64,000 bases of DNA from Betaproteobacteria bacterium (GCA_900299145.1 OMIN01000033.1:1-64000); one strand, 5' to 3'. Shown: positions 33,078-42,603, counted from the first letter of the stretch. Translations and numbers: made by a program. Notes: a model not told the origin generated them from the letters alone.

Positions 33078-35336
33078 ATGACACTGCAAATGAATCGCCG
33101 TGAATTTTTGGCCGGCTCGGGCGCGCTGGTGGTTTCGGTGCTTTTGCCGGGTGTGCAAAATGCCGCTGCGGCCACGCAGGCTTCGCGCCATGATCTGAAG
33201 CCCGATCAACTGTCGAGCTACATCAGCATTAATCAGGACGGCAGCGCCGTCGGCTGGGTGGGCAAGGTGGATATGGGGCAGGGCACCGATATCGGTTGGA
33301 TCAAAATCATTGCTGACGAACTCGATCTGCATCCCGACCGCGTAAGCATGGTGCAGGGGCATACCGAGGAAACCGTGGATCAGGGCGGCGCTTCGGGCTC
33401 GACCGGCATCTGGCGCGCGGGCCTTGCGCTGCGTAACGCGGCAGCGGAAGCGCGCCTCACGCTGGTGGAAATGGCGGCGGCGAAGCTCGGCGTGGCGGCG
33501 GATCAGCTCGTGGTGGACAACGGCGTTGTCAGTGTGAAGGGCACGCCGGGCAAAAAAACGACGTATGGCGAACTGATCGGTGGCAAACATTTCAACGTGC
33601 AGCTCGAATGGAACAAGCAGTACGGCAATTTGCTGCTGGTCAAGGGCCGCGCCAAGCCGAAGGCGGCGAGTGAATACAAGGTGGTGGGCAAGCCCGGCAC
33701 GCGCCGCCGTGGCATCGCCGCCAAGCTCTACGGCACGGCGGAGAACATGGTCGATGTCAAAGTGCCCGGTATGCTGCATGGGCGCGTGATTCGTCCGCCC
33801 GTGGCGGGGGCAATACCGGTGGCGGTGGATGAAGCGTCGGTGAAAAACATTCCCGGTGTGAAAGTGGTGTGGCAAAAAGGCTTTATCGGTCTGGTCGCGC
33901 CCAAAGAGTGGGACGCGGTGCGCGCGGCGCGCGCGCTCAAAGTGACGTGGTCGGATGTGAAGCCGCCTTTTCCCGATCAAAAGGAAATCTACAATCACAT
34001 TCGCAAGGCGAAGGTGATGAAGCGCGACAACGAGCAGAACGTGGGCGATGTCGATGCCGCGTTCGCCGGCGCCGCGCGCGTGGTCGAGGCGACCTACGAG
34101 TGGCCGTTTCAGTCGCATGCGTCCATGGCGCCGGCCTGCGCCGTGGCCGACGTGCGTGCCGATCAGATTACCGTGTGGACCGGCGGGCAAAAGCCGCACC
34201 ATTGCCGTGACGGCGTGGCGTTGATGTTCGGTCTGCCCGATGAAAAAGTAATCGTGCATTCGATGGTCGGCCCCGGCTCCTATGGCCGCAACGATTCGGG
34301 CGACGCCACCATGGATGCCGCCGTGCTGTCTAAGGCGGTGGGCAAGCCCGTGCGCGTGCAATACATGCGCCACGACGGCACGCAGTGGGACCCCAAGGCG
34401 CCCGCCTCAGTGCACACCGCGCGCGCTGCCGTCGACAAGGACGGCAAGGTGCTCGCCTGGCACTACGAGAGCAAGGGCTTTTCCCGGCAGGAGTTTTTCC
34501 GCGACGAAGGCAAACCCGAGCGCACCCTCGCCGGGCAGTTGCTCGACTGGCCGTTAAAGCCCGTGTGGCTGTTCGGGCCGCCGAGTGAGTCGTACAAGTT
34601 TGATTCGCGGCGGCTGGCATCCGAAACTATTGCGCCCTTGCTCGACCGCGCCTCGCCGCTGCGCACGTCACACTTTCGCGACCCGGCCGGGCCCCAGGTG
34701 CACTTTGGCGTGGAATCTTTCATGGACGAACTGGCGATCGCCACCAACACCGACGCGGTGCAGTTTCGCATGCAGTATCTGAGCAACAAGGCCGATCTTG
34801 CGGTGGTGAAAACCGTTGCCGAAAAAGCCAACTGGCAGCCGCACGTGGGCGCGCGCAAGCAGCTGCGCGGCGACGTTTACGTCGGGCAGGGTCTTGCCTA
34901 CGCGGTGCGCGGCGGGACGCGGGTGGCGGTGGTGGCCGAAGTCGAAGTCAACCGCAATACCGGCAAGGTGTGGGCGCGGCGGTTTTATGTCGCACACGAC
35001 TGCGGCCAGGTGATTGCGCCCGATCTGGTGAAGCAGACACTGGAAGCGCAAATCGTGCAGACCGCCAGCCGTGCGTTGATGGAAGAAGTGAAGTTCGACA
35101 ACCGCAATGTCACCAGCACCGACTGGAACACCTATCCGATTTTTGACATCAAGGACGTGCCGGAGACCATCGACATCACGTTGCTCGACCATCCGGAACA
35201 GCCGCCGTTTGGCGCGGGCGAGGCCACGGTGCGACCGCTGTCGGCGGCGCTGGCCAATGCGATTTTCGACGCCACCGGCGTGCGTTTGCGCCAGTTGCCG
35301 CTGACGGCGGAGAAGATCAAGGCGGGGTGGGCGTAG
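33078..35336 (+). CDS. molybdopterin-binding subunit of a xanthine oxidase-family dehydrogenase
   Basis: Large subunit, 752 residues from ATG 33078 (GCGAGGAGAAC upstream). A twin-arginine leader MNRREFLAGSGAL shows export with the small subunit. The Moco domain has GQGTDIGW and GGASGSTG; the base Glu lies in PPFGAGEATV near the C terminus. Layout follows IorB/aldehyde dehydrogenases that lack a FAD subunit; no such subunit gene is nearby, so a membrane or cytochrome acceptor is likely. The upstream overlap of the long frame with the small subunit gene is a different frame, not real. Confidence 0.92.
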   Translation: MTLQMNRREFLAGSGALVVSVLLPGVQNAAAATQASRHDLKPDQLSSYISINQDGSAVGWVGKVDMGQGTDIGWIKIIADELDLHPDRVSMVQGHTEETVDQGGASGSTGIWRAGLALRNAAAEARLTLVEMAAAKLGVAADQLVVDNGVVSVKGTPGKKTTYGELIGGKHFNVQLEWNKQYGNLLLVKGRAKPKAASEYKVVGKPGTRRRGIAAKLYGTAENMVDVKVPGMLHGRVIRPPVAGAIPVAVDEASVKNIPGVKVVWQKGFIGLVAPKEWDAVRAARALKVTWSDVKPPFPDQKEIYNHIRKAKVMKRDNEQNVGDVDAAFAGAARVVEATYEWPFQSHASMAPACAVADVRADQITVWTGGQKPHHCRDGVALMFGLPDEKVIVHSMVGPGSYGRNDSGDATMDAAVLSKAVGKPVRVQYMRHDGTQWDPKAPASVHTARAAVDKDGKVLAWHYESKGFSRQEFFRDEGKPERTLAGQLLDWPLKPVWLFGPPSESYKFDSRRLASETIAPLLDRASPLRTSHFRDPAGPQVHFGVESFMDELAIATNTDAVQFRMQYLSNKADLAVVKTVAEKANWQPHVGARKQLRGDVYVGQGLAYAVRGGTRVAVVAEVEVNRNTGKVWARRFYVAHDCGQVIAPDLVKQTLEAQIVQTASRALMEEVKFDNRNVTSTDWNTYPIFDIKDVPETIDITLLDHPEQPPFGAGEATVRPLSAALANAIFDATGVRLRQLPLTAEKIKAGWA

Positions 35337-36319
35337 TGTCGTTTGACGTGTGTCGTGTCAGGCTTTGGCGCGCTTGTGCTGCCTTGGTTCTTCTGAGCGC
35401 TAACCCGGCCAGCGCCCAAAACTTCCCTGACGGCCCGATCCGTCTTGTGCTGCCGTATCCGCCCGGCGGCAGCGCGGATTTTGTTGCGCGCCCAATCAGC
35501 CCGCGCTTGTCGGAGCGCTTGGGCCAGCAGGTGGTGATCGACAACCGCGGCGGCGCTGGCGGCAATATCGCCATGGAAATTGTTGCGAGGGCCACGCCAG
35601 ATGGCCGCACGCTGATCCTGGCGCTGGCCGCCCAAGCCGCCGCGAATGTGAGTTTGTATCGCAATCTTACGTGGGATCCGCTGCGCGATTTTGAACCGGT
35701 GACGCTGGTCGCGGCCCAGCCTTACTTTTTGGTTGTACATCCGTCGCTGGTCGCGAACAACGTGAACGAACTGCTGGCGCTCGCGCGCGAGAAGCCGGGA
35801 CAGATTTCCTATTGGTCGTCGGGCAATGGCAGCGCGCCGCATCTGTCGATGGAGCTGCTGAAGACCATGACCAAGGTCGATATGTTGCACGTACCATACA
35901 AGGGCGGCGGCCCAGCCTATCCGGATTTCATCGCAGGCCGGGTGCAGGCGACATTCACGAGCTACGGGTCTTCGGCGCAACATTTGCGTGCCGGCAGGCT
36001 GCGCGCGCTGGCCGTGTCGGGTGCGCGGCGTTCGCGCGCGGCGCCGGAGCTGGCCACTGTGGCGGAATCGGGCGTACCGGGTTATGAGTCAGGCGTGTGG
36101 TATGCGCTGCTCGCGCCGCGCGGCACGCCAAGCACGGTGATTGAGCGGCTCAATCGCGACATGGTCGCGGTATTGAAAACCACGGACGCGGGGGAACGGC
36201 TCGAAACCATGGGCGTGGAGGTGGCCGGCTCGAGCCCTGCGGAATTGGGCCGTTACATGCGCAGCGAAGTCACCAAGTGGGCCAATGTGATCAAGCGCAC
36301 GGGAGCAAAACTTGATTGA
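35336..36319 (+). CDS. Bug/TctC-family solute-binding protein
   Basis: Bug protein of about 327 residues. The GTG start overlaps the TAG of the dehydrogenase gene by one base, indicating coupling; a GTG at 35327 is an alternative. Marks: FPDGPIRLVLPYPPGGSAD, VIDNRGGAGGNIAMEI and HVPYKGGGPAYPDFIAGR. It sits between the oxidase and a dioxygenase gene, so the binding protein probably captures the substrate of this cluster. Confidence 0.88.
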   Translation: MSFDVCRVRLWRACAALVLLSANPASAQNFPDGPIRLVLPYPPGGSADFVARPISPRLSERLGQQVVIDNRGGAGGNIAMEIVARATPDGRTLILALAAQAAANVSLYRNLTWDPLRDFEPVTLVAAQPYFLVVHPSLVANNVNELLALAREKPGQISYWSSGNGSAPHLSMELLKTMTKVDMLHVPYKGGGPAYPDFIAGRVQATFTSYGSSAQHLRAGRLRALAVSGARRSRAAPELATVAESGVPGYESGVWYALLAPRGTPSTVIERLNRDMVAVLKTTDAGERLETMGVEVAGSSPAELGRYMRSEVTKWANVIKRTGAKLD

Positions 36320-36338
36320 AGCCGCTAAAACTGAACGG

Positions 36339-37187
36339 ATGGAGTGTGCCGTTCGCCCGCTGCGCGCCGGATTTGTCGCCGAGATTGACGGCATCAACCT
36401 CTCGCAAAAATTGTCCGTAGAAGAGGTCGAATTCGTGCGCGAGACGTTTCGCGAATTTCCCGTACTGATATTTCACGATCAGTCGCTCGATCCGCCAGCC
36501 CTGATGGCTTTCGGCTCAAACTTCGGCACGCTTGCCCCACACACCCAACTCAAATATCGCGTGCCCGATTACCCGGCTTGTTCGCTGGTGACCAATCGCG
36601 AGCCGGATGGCCGGGTGGACGAATTTGGCCAGAACAGCCGCGCAGTCGCGTTTCATTCGGATGGCTCGTTCAAGGCCGTGCCGGACGCCATAACCATTTT
36701 GCACGGCATCGAAGTGCCCTCAAGTGGCGGTGGCACCGAGTTTGCCGATTGCCGCGCGGCGTGGGATGCGCTGCCGGACGATTGGCGTCAGCGCGTTCAG
36801 CCGCTTAAGGCGCGCCACCGCCTGCATAAAGGCGTGAGTGGCACGCCGGGCCCCGCCAAACGCGCGCCGGAAGTGGAAAATCATCCTGGCAGCGTGCACC
36901 CTGTGGTGCGTACACTGCCCGAATCCGGACGGCGTTCGATCTATGTCAATCCGGTGCATACCGAATGCGTGGAAGGGGTCGGCGCGGATGAAAGCCGCGA
37001 ATTGCTGGCAGCGCTGATCGCGCACTGCACCGCGCCCGCATTTCGCCACGTGCACGGGTGGCGCCGTGGCGATGTTGTCATGTGGGATCAACGTTGTACC
37101 CTGCATCGTGCCGCAGGCGGTGCGCCGGCAGGTGAAGCCCGCGTGTTATTGCGGGTGATGATTGTTACGGGGGAGGCGCCGGTGTGA
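36339..37187 (+). CDS. TauD/TfdA-family Fe(II)/2-oxoglutarate dioxygenase
   Basis: Non-haem Fe(II)/2-oxoglutarate-dependent dioxygenase, 282 residues from ATG 36339, with a TTG at 36312 possible in overlap with the bug stop. The facial triad is His106 and Asp108 (FHSDGSF) with His in RCTLHRAA (about 256); a 2-oxoglutarate-binding Arg follows in LLRVMI. Substrates of the family include taurine, 2,4-D and other small acids. Its position in the cluster suggests hydroxylation of an organic acid, unknown. Confidence 0.9.
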   Translation: MECAVRPLRAGFVAEIDGINLSQKLSVEEVEFVRETFREFPVLIFHDQSLDPPALMAFGSNFGTLAPHTQLKYRVPDYPACSLVTNREPDGRVDEFGQNSRAVAFHSDGSFKAVPDAITILHGIEVPSSGGGTEFADCRAAWDALPDDWRQRVQPLKARHRLHKGVSGTPGPAKRAPEVENHPGSVHPVVRTLPESGRRSIYVNPVHTECVEGVGADESRELLAALIAHCTAPAFRHVHGWRRGDVVMWDQRCTLHRAAGGAPAGEARVLLRVMIVTGEAPV

Positions 37188-37216
37188 GCGAACAAGCGCG
37201 CTGGTACGGCTTGCGG

Positions 37217-38197
37217 TTAATTCACCGCTATCCCCGCGGCACGAATGACCTCGCCCCAGCGCCGAATTTCCTTTGCCAGCATTTGCTCAAACGCCTCCGG
37301 AGGGCTGCCAATGAGTTCAGCGTCCTGCGCGACGAAACGTTCGCGCACGGCGGCCACGGCAAGCATTTTCGTGACTTCGCCGTTTAGCCGCGCGAGAATG
37401 GTTTGCGGCAGGCCTGCCGGCGCCAGCAGGCCCGCCCAAGAATAAATCGACATGCCGTTTATGCCCGCTTCGCTCATCGAAGGCACGTCGGGTAGCGCGG
37501 GTGAACGCTTGCCATCGGTGGTGACCGCCAGCGCGCGCAACTTGCCGCTTTTGATCAGCGCGATCACGTTCGCCTGATACTGCGTGATGTTCATGTGAAT
37601 CTGCCCGCCGAGCAGCGCGGTCATATTGTCACCGCCGCCTTTGTACGGTACGTGTGTGAGATCCACTTTCGCCGCGATCTTGAACAATTCGCCATACAGG
37701 TGCAGCGCACTGCCCGCGCCGCCGGAGCCGTAATTGAATTTGCCGGGATTCGCGCGCGCGGCGGCGATGAAGTCTTTCACCGTGTTGACGTTAGTTGAAG
37801 GATGTACCACCAGCACATTGGGCGCACGCAGAATTTCTGACACCGGCGTGAAGCTCTTCATCGGATCATACGGCAGCGATTTCATCAGCCCCGGCAGGCT
37901 GGCGAACGCCGAGTTGGTGATGAGCAGCGTGTGGCCGTCGGCCGCGGCCTTGGCCACAATGTCGTAAGCGATCATGCCGCTCGCGCCGGTGCGGTTATCG
38001 ACGATGAACGATTTGCCCAACTGCTCGGCAAACTGCTGCGCCAGCACGCGAGCCACGATGTCGGTGCCGCCGCCGGGCGCAAAGGGCGCGACCACGCGCA
38101 CGGGCCGTGCGGGGTAGGGAGCGGCGGCGAGCGCGCCACAAGCGAGCGCGACGAAGCCCAGTAAAAGGCCTGCAATCCGGAAAACAGGCTCACGCAT
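37217..38197 (-). CDS. Bug/TctC-family solute-binding protein
   Basis: Bug protein of 326 residues; leader MREPVFRIAGLLLGFVALA. Marks: YPARPVRVVAPFAPGGGTDI, IVDNRTGASGMIAYDI, SLPYDPMKSF and HVPYKGGGDNMTALLGG. It ends in GIAVN and converges with the dioxygenase gene (29 bp). It is not in an operon with any enzyme gene. Confidence 0.9.
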   Translation of the reverse strand: MREPVFRIAGLLLGFVALACGALAAAPYPARPVRVVAPFAPGGGTDIVARVLAQQFAEQLGKSFIVDNRTGASGMIAYDIVAKAAADGHTLLITNSAFASLPGLMKSLPYDPMKSFTPVSEILRAPNVLVVHPSTNVNTVKDFIAAARANPGKFNYGSGGAGSALHLYGELFKIAAKVDLTHVPYKGGGDNMTALLGGQIHMNITQYQANVIALIKSGKLRALAVTTDGKRSPALPDVPSMSEAGINGMSIYSWAGLLAPAGLPQTILARLNGEVTKMLAVAAVRERFVAQDAELIGSPPEAFEQMLAKEIRRWGEVIRAAGIAVN

Positions 38198-38226
38198 GGT
38201 TCGTAGGGAAACGCTGCCCGTTCAAG

Positions 38227-38562
38227 CTAAATTTCCAACATGCGCCTGGCGAGAGCCGCATCGAAATCCTGACGCGCATTGCAGATGAGGTGGATATAAA
38301 TATGCTTTTCTGCGGCGTCAATTTGATAGATAACCTTGTTTCTTTTTCCGATCACCAGTTGCCGGTAATCCGTCATGCCCAGTTTGGATAGCTGGGGAAT
38401 TGCGTGACCGAGAGCAGGGTTGTCTTCAAGCAAAAGGATCGTGTCGCGAATTTCAGCGTAAACCTTTCTTGCGAGAACGTCCGAAAATTCAGCGGCAATG
38501 TAGCTGTAGGTGCTGCGCAGGTCTTGTTCGGCGTGGTCGACGAACATGACCTTGTAACTCAT
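38227..38562 (-). CDS. ParE/RelE-family toxin
   Basis: A 111-residue RelE/ParE-superfamily toxin: VDHAEQDLRSTYSYIAAEF, then GKRNKVIYQIDAAEKHIYI and an RQDFDAAL end. Residue pattern resembles ParE-type gyrase-directed toxins; RelE-type ribosome-dependent cleavage cannot be excluded. It starts inside the antitoxin stop (ATGA), in the usual antitoxin-first order. Confidence 0.86.
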   Translation of the reverse strand: MSYKVMFVDHAEQDLRSTYSYIAAEFSDVLARKVYAEIRDTILLLEDNPALGHAIPQLSKLGMTDYRQLVIGKRNKVIYQIDAAEKHIYIHLICNARQDFDAALARRMLEI

Positions 38563-38831
38563 TTCAGCAGTGCCTTGTCCATATCGGCAAATACCGCACG
38601 CGCGGGCCGGACTTTGCCTTCGTCGATCTGTTTTTTGCCCATCGCGAGAATTTTGAGCAAGGCCATCGTGTCTCGGTTTTCTTCAAAGCTCCTGATGTCC
38701 TGAACGACGCACGTCGCTTCGCCGTTTTGCGTAATGATCAACGGCTCCCGCGATTCGGTAATGTCCGTGATGACCTTTGCCGCATTGTCCTTGAAGTAGC
38801 TGATGGGCTTTACTTGCGCGGAGAGTTTCAT
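38559..38831 (-). CDS. Phd/YefM-family antitoxin
   Basis: A 90-residue antitoxin from ATG 38831 (MKLSAQVKPISYFKDNAAKV), the standard Phd/YefM start; a 15-bp longer frame would begin nearly at the transcription start. The middle has REPLIITQNGEATCVVQDI and the tail is charged and helical. It precedes and overlaps the toxin gene. A strong promoter lies just upstream. Confidence 0.87.
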   Translation of the reverse strand: MKLSAQVKPISYFKDNAAKVITDITESREPLIITQNGEATCVVQDIRSFEENRDTMALLKILAMGKKQIDEGKVRPARAVFADMDKALLK

Positions 38832-38858
38832 GGGGATGCTCGCCAATATCGTCCGGTC

Positions 38859-38887
38859 ATAATAAAGTTTGAATTCAGACCTGTCAA
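38859..38887 (-). promoter_or_regulatory. sigma70-type promoter of the toxin-antitoxin operon
   Basis: On the minus strand TTGACA (38887-38882), a 17-bp spacer and TATTAT (38864-38859), ending 27 bp before the antitoxin ATG. The spacer contains GAATTC and no strong dyad. Confidence 0.65.
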
Positions 38888-38924
38888 AGTATTCCGCTGC
38901 GCGAGGCAGATTAGAAAAGTATTT

Positions 38925-38950
38925 TAAGTATCTGTTTTATTAGTATTTTT
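38925..38950 (-). repeat. AT-rich dispersed motif, copy 10
   Basis: The minus strand reads CTAATAAAACAGATACTTA directly after and overlapping the stop of the bug gene at 38949, in its orientation. Confidence 0.65.
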
Positions 38951-39932
38951 AGTCAATCTTGAATCCACTGGCCTTCACCACCTTCCCCCAGCGGTCGCGT
39001 TCGGTGATCAGCCATTTGCCCAACTCCTGCGGGGTCATGGGCAGCGGTACCGTGCCATGTGCGGCGAGCTTTTCCTTGATCTCGGGCGAGGTGATGACGC
39101 GGTTGACCTCGGCGTTGAATTTGTTGAGCACGTCGGCGGGCATTTTGGCCGGGCCCAGCAGGCCTTGATATGAACCGGTAACAAAGCCGGAAAGCCCCGG
39201 CGTTTCCTGCACGGTGGGCACATTGGGCAAATTCGGGTCGCGCTTCTCGCTGGAGACCGCGATGAGTTTCAGACGCCCGGCGCGCACGTGTGGCATGGTT
39301 TGCAGCATGCCCATGAACAAAAGGTCGCCTTCGCCGGTCGCCACCGTCATGATCGAAGCCTGGCCGCCCTTGGTCGGCACGTAGACCCACTTAACGCCAG
39401 CGCGCTGCTCGAGCGACAGCGCCGCCACGTGTACCGCCGCGCCCAGCCCTACCGGGACGTTGAGCTTGCCGGGGCTGGCCTTGGCAATGGCAATCAGCTC
39501 CTGCACGTTTTTGGCCGGCACGCTGGGGTGCGTGGCAAGCACATGCGCCGAATACGAAATCATCGCGATGGGCGTGAAGTCGCGGATGATATCGAAAGGC
39601 AGTTTGCTGTACATGGCGGGGCTGATCACCACGTTGCCCAGATCGTTCAGCACCGAGGTGTTGCCATCGGCAGGCGAACGCGCGGTAATTTCCATGGCGA
39701 TGGCGCCGTTTGCGCCCACACGGTTATCGACAATGACCTGCGGCCCCCACGCCTTGGTGAGTTCGGGGCCGATCATGCGCGCAAGAATGTCGGAAGTGCC
39801 GCCCGCCGGATACGGAATGATCACGCGGATCGGCTTGGTTGGCCAGTTTTGCGCGGCGGCGGGCAGCGCCAGCACCGCGCACAGGGCGGCGGCCAGCGTG
39901 GCGGGTACGTTCAGTGGTTTGAAAGCGTGCAT
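38949..39932 (-). CDS. Bug/TctC-family solute-binding protein
   Basis: Bug protein, 327 residues; leader MHAFKPLNVPATLAAALCAV. Marks: WPTKPIRVIIPYPAGGTSDI, VIVDNRVGANGAIAMEI, KLPFDIIRDF and YVPTKGGQASIMTVATGEGD. The loop YVPTKGG and the GDLLFMGMLQT context match the protein at 29739-30710 closely, a paralogous pair without the HVPYKG form. It is downstream of birA on the opposite strand and has no enzyme partner. Confidence 0.9.
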   Translation of the reverse strand: MHAFKPLNVPATLAAALCAVLALPAAAQNWPTKPIRVIIPYPAGGTSDILARMIGPELTKAWGPQVIVDNRVGANGAIAMEITARSPADGNTSVLNDLGNVVISPAMYSKLPFDIIRDFTPIAMISYSAHVLATHPSVPAKNVQELIAIAKASPGKLNVPVGLGAAVHVAALSLEQRAGVKWVYVPTKGGQASIMTVATGEGDLLFMGMLQTMPHVRAGRLKLIAVSSEKRDPNLPNVPTVQETPGLSGFVTGSYQGLLGPAKMPADVLNKFNAEVNRVITSPEIKEKLAAHGTVPLPMTPQELGKWLITERDRWGKVVKASGFKID

Positions 39933-40044
39933 GCAGTTCTCCTCGGAGCGGACGCGGTGTTTTTCGTAGTGTAGCTGCGCTGTCGCGTGCTGTCGAACGT
40001 GCCTGGTGTGGGGCGCGGGATTGACTCGTAGTATCCTAATCGTG

Positions 40045-41112
40045 ATGAAACCCTTGGCTTATCATCTGTTGCGACAGCTCGCGAATGGCGATTTTCACTC
40101 CGGTGAATCGCTGGCGCTCGCCACCGGCATGTCGCGCGCGAGTGTGTGGAACGCCGTGCAGGAAATTCAAACCGCCGGGATTGACGTGTTAAGCGTGCGC
40201 GGACGCGGCTATCGCCTCTCGCGCCCGCTGGTGATGCTGGATGCGGCGAGTGTCACGCAGGCGCTGGGCGAATCTGCGCCGTTCAGCGTTGAGGTGGTTG
40301 ATGAAATCGATTCCACCAACACGCGGCTGCTGCAGCAGGTACGCGCAGGCCCGCCGAACGCGGCGGCGCCCAACTTGGGCGCTTCGCATGCCAGCGTGAT
40401 CGCAGCGGAATGCCAGACGGCAGGCCGCGGCCGCATGAACCGCGCGTGGCACGCGCCGGTGGGCGGCGCGCTGACCTTCTCTTTGCTGTGGCGCTTTTCG
40501 CAGGGTGCGGCGGCGCTGGCGGGTTTGAGTCTGGCGGTGGGGTTGGCACTGGCGCGCGCTCTCGAAACGATGGGGACGACAGGTACGGCAGGCGCCGCCG
40601 GCGTGGGGCTCAAGTGGCCCAACGACGTGTTGTGGCGCGGGCGCAAGCTTGCCGGCATTCTGATCGAAATGCAGGGTGACGCGCTGGGGCCGAGCGCGGT
40701 GGTGATAGGTATTGGTATCAATGTGCGGTTACCGGCGGCGTTGGCCGCCCGCATCGGCCAGCCGGCGGCCGATCTGGAAACCGTGCTCGGCATCGACGGC
40801 GCACGGGCGCTGGATCGGAACCAGCTGCTGGCGTCTGTGCTCGCCGAATTGAACGTTACGCTGCTCGAATTCGAGCGCACGGGTTTTGACGCATTTCGCA
40901 GCGATTGGCAGCGGCGGCACGTGCATCAGGATTGCCCGGTAAAACTCACGCTGTCCGGTGGTGCGAGCGTGTCGGGCCTTGCGCGCGGCGTGCGCGAGGA
41001 TGGCGCGCTGCTGCTGGAGACCGCTCAAGGTATCAAGCCCTTTCACAGCGGCGATGTCAGCCTGCGTTCGGCCGGGCGTGCGCCAGTGCACGGCGCCGGG
41101 CAAGCGGCATGA
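40045..41112 (+). CDS. birA: biotin-[acetyl-CoA-carboxylase] ligase and repressor
   Basis: BirA attaches biotin to carrier proteins and, in this long form, represses biotin genes. From ATG 40045 there are 355 residues. The N-terminal winged helix (about 16-55: SGESLALATGMSRASVWNAV) precedes the ligase: DEIDSTNTRLL, the biotin/ATP loop QTAGRGRMNRAW, KWPNDVLW and a C-terminal SH3-like cap. The birA-coaX overlap (ATGA) and SPOR gene downstream follow the conserved betaproteobacterial order. Confidence 0.93.
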   Translation: MKPLAYHLLRQLANGDFHSGESLALATGMSRASVWNAVQEIQTAGIDVLSVRGRGYRLSRPLVMLDAASVTQALGESAPFSVEVVDEIDSTNTRLLQQVRAGPPNAAAPNLGASHASVIAAECQTAGRGRMNRAWHAPVGGALTFSLLWRFSQGAAALAGLSLAVGLALARALETMGTTGTAGAAGVGLKWPNDVLWRGRKLAGILIEMQGDALGPSAVVIGIGINVRLPAALAARIGQPAADLETVLGIDGARALDRNQLLASVLAELNVTLLEFERTGFDAFRSDWQRRHVHQDCPVKLTLSGGASVSGLARGVREDGALLLETAQGIKPFHSGDVSLRSAGRAPVHGAGQAA

Positions 41113-41951
41113 GAGTGCTCGCCATTGACGCCGGCAACAGCCGCATCAAATGGGGCGTGGCCGAGGTGTCCGCCGGTGGCGCAAGCTGGTTGCGGCGCGG
41201 GTGGCTGGATACGGCGGATGCGGCGCTGACCGGTAAAGCGTGGCGGGAATTGCCCGCGCCGGATTGTATTGCCATCGCCAATGTGGCTGGTGATGACGTA
41301 CGCGATGCGTTGCTGCGGACACTCGAGCGCTACGGTGTGGCGCCGCTGTGGGTGCGCGGTTGTGATGAGCAATGCGGCGTAAAAAGCGGCTATGCCGATC
41401 CCGCGCAATTGGGTGCTGACCGCTGGGCCGGGCTGATAGCGGCGTGGCGGCTCTATGGTAGTGAAGGTAGCGAAGGCAGCACGGGTAGCGGCGGTGACAC
41501 CGGCAACGCGGGGCGCGCCTGCGTGGTGGTGAACGCGGGCACCACGATCACGGTGGATGCGCTGTCGCACGAAGGGGTGTTCCTCGGCGGCGTGATCGTG
41601 CCGGGGATCGACCTGATGCGCGCGTCGCTGGAACGTGGCACCGCACAACTGAAGCGGCAGCCGGGCGCGTTCGCGTATTTTCCCGACAATACGGCGGACG
41701 CCATCATGAGCGGGGCGTTGAACGCCGCCGCCGGCGCCATCGACCGCATGCGCGACTACATGGCGCAAGGCGGCGAGGGCGAAGCGCTGATTGTGTTGTC
41801 GGGAGGGGCGGCGGCGCTGATTGAGCCGCGGCTTAACGCGAAGGTCGTGCTCGTGGATAATCTGGTGCTGGAAGGCGTGCTGGCCATTGCAAGAGATGCA
41901 CACGAAGCCATGAATGCCACCCACCTCAACCCTGGCGGAACCGTGAAGTGA
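41109..41951 (+). CDS. coaX: type III pantothenate kinase
   Basis: CoaX phosphorylates pantothenate, the first step of CoA synthesis, with no feedback control by CoA. From the ATG overlapping birA there are 280 residues. ASKHA-fold motifs: DAGNSRIKWG (7-16), GADRWAGLIAAW and VVNAGTTITVDAL. A Gly/Ser-rich insert SEGSEGSTGSGGDTGN at about 120-140 is unusual. It starts inside the birA stop. Confidence 0.94.
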   Translation: MRVLAIDAGNSRIKWGVAEVSAGGASWLRRGWLDTADAALTGKAWRELPAPDCIAIANVAGDDVRDALLRTLERYGVAPLWVRGCDEQCGVKSGYADPAQLGADRWAGLIAAWRLYGSEGSEGSTGSGGDTGNAGRACVVVNAGTTITVDALSHEGVFLGGVIVPGIDLMRASLERGTAQLKRQPGAFAYFPDNTADAIMSGALNAAAGAIDRMRDYMAQGGEGEALIVLSGGAAALIEPRLNAKVVLVDNLVLEGVLAIARDAHEAMNATHLNPGGTVK

Positions 41952-41955
41952 TTTG

Positions 41956-42600
41956 ATGCGAGCGCTGTTTTTATTTCTGTTGTTGGGCAACGCGGCGTTT
42001 TATGCATGGGTCAACTACCTGAGGACGCCGGTCAGCCCGCAGGAGCGCATTGAACAGGTGCAGATGTCGCCGGAGAAAATTCGCCTCGCGGCGGCGCCGG
42101 TGTCGAAAAAGCCCGCAGTGCCACTGAAAGGCGCGGCTTGTCTGGAGTGGGGGCCATTCATCGGCCCGGAAGCCGCGCGTGGTGACACCGCCATGGGGGA
42201 ACTGGCTTTGCCCGCCGCCCAAGTGCGGCGCGTGGCGGCCGATCAGGATGGTCATTGGGTGATGATTCCGCCGCAGCGTTCGCGCGCGGCCGCCGAACGC
42301 ATGACTGAACGGTTGAAGGAACTCGGCGTGACGGATTTTTCGGTGGTGCAGGAGCCGGTGCAGCGCCGCAACGCGATTTCGCTGGGTATTTTTCGCACCG
42401 ATGAGGCCGCGCAAAACTTGCTGGCGGGCCTGCAAAAGCGCGGCGTAACCGAGGCCACCATTGAACTCCGGGAAGCGTTTTTCCGGCCTGTGATGTTCTA
42501 CGTGCGAGAGCCGGACGATGCCACCGTGGCGAAAATGAGCGCATTGAAAGCGGCGCACCCGGGCACTGACGTCAAGGCCGTGGCGTGCCCGGCCAAATAA
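41956..42600 (+). CDS. SPOR-domain protein
   Basis: A 214-residue inner-membrane protein: one N-terminal transmembrane helix (RALFLFLLLGNAAFYAWV) and a C-terminal SPOR domain (GHWVMIPPQRSRAAAERM to the end of repeats), which binds denuded peptidoglycan at the septum. Betaproteobacteria have this gene after coaX. The stop is at 42600, and the AT-rich motif begins 4 bp later. Confidence 0.83.
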   Translation: MRALFLFLLLGNAAFYAWVNYLRTPVSPQERIEQVQMSPEKIRLAAAPVSKKPAVPLKGAACLEWGPFIGPEAARGDTAMGELALPAAQVRRVAADQDGHWVMIPPQRSRAAAERMTERLKELGVTDFSVVQEPVQRRNAISLGIFRTDEAAQNLLAGLQKRGVTEATIELREAFFRPVMFYVREPDDATVAKMSALKAAHPGTDVKAVACPAK

Positions 42601-42603
42601 TTA

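Noticed and set aside
32670-34373. 567-residue minus-strand frame
   Set aside because: Shadow of the Mo-hydroxylase genes; rich in His/Arg, no family features.
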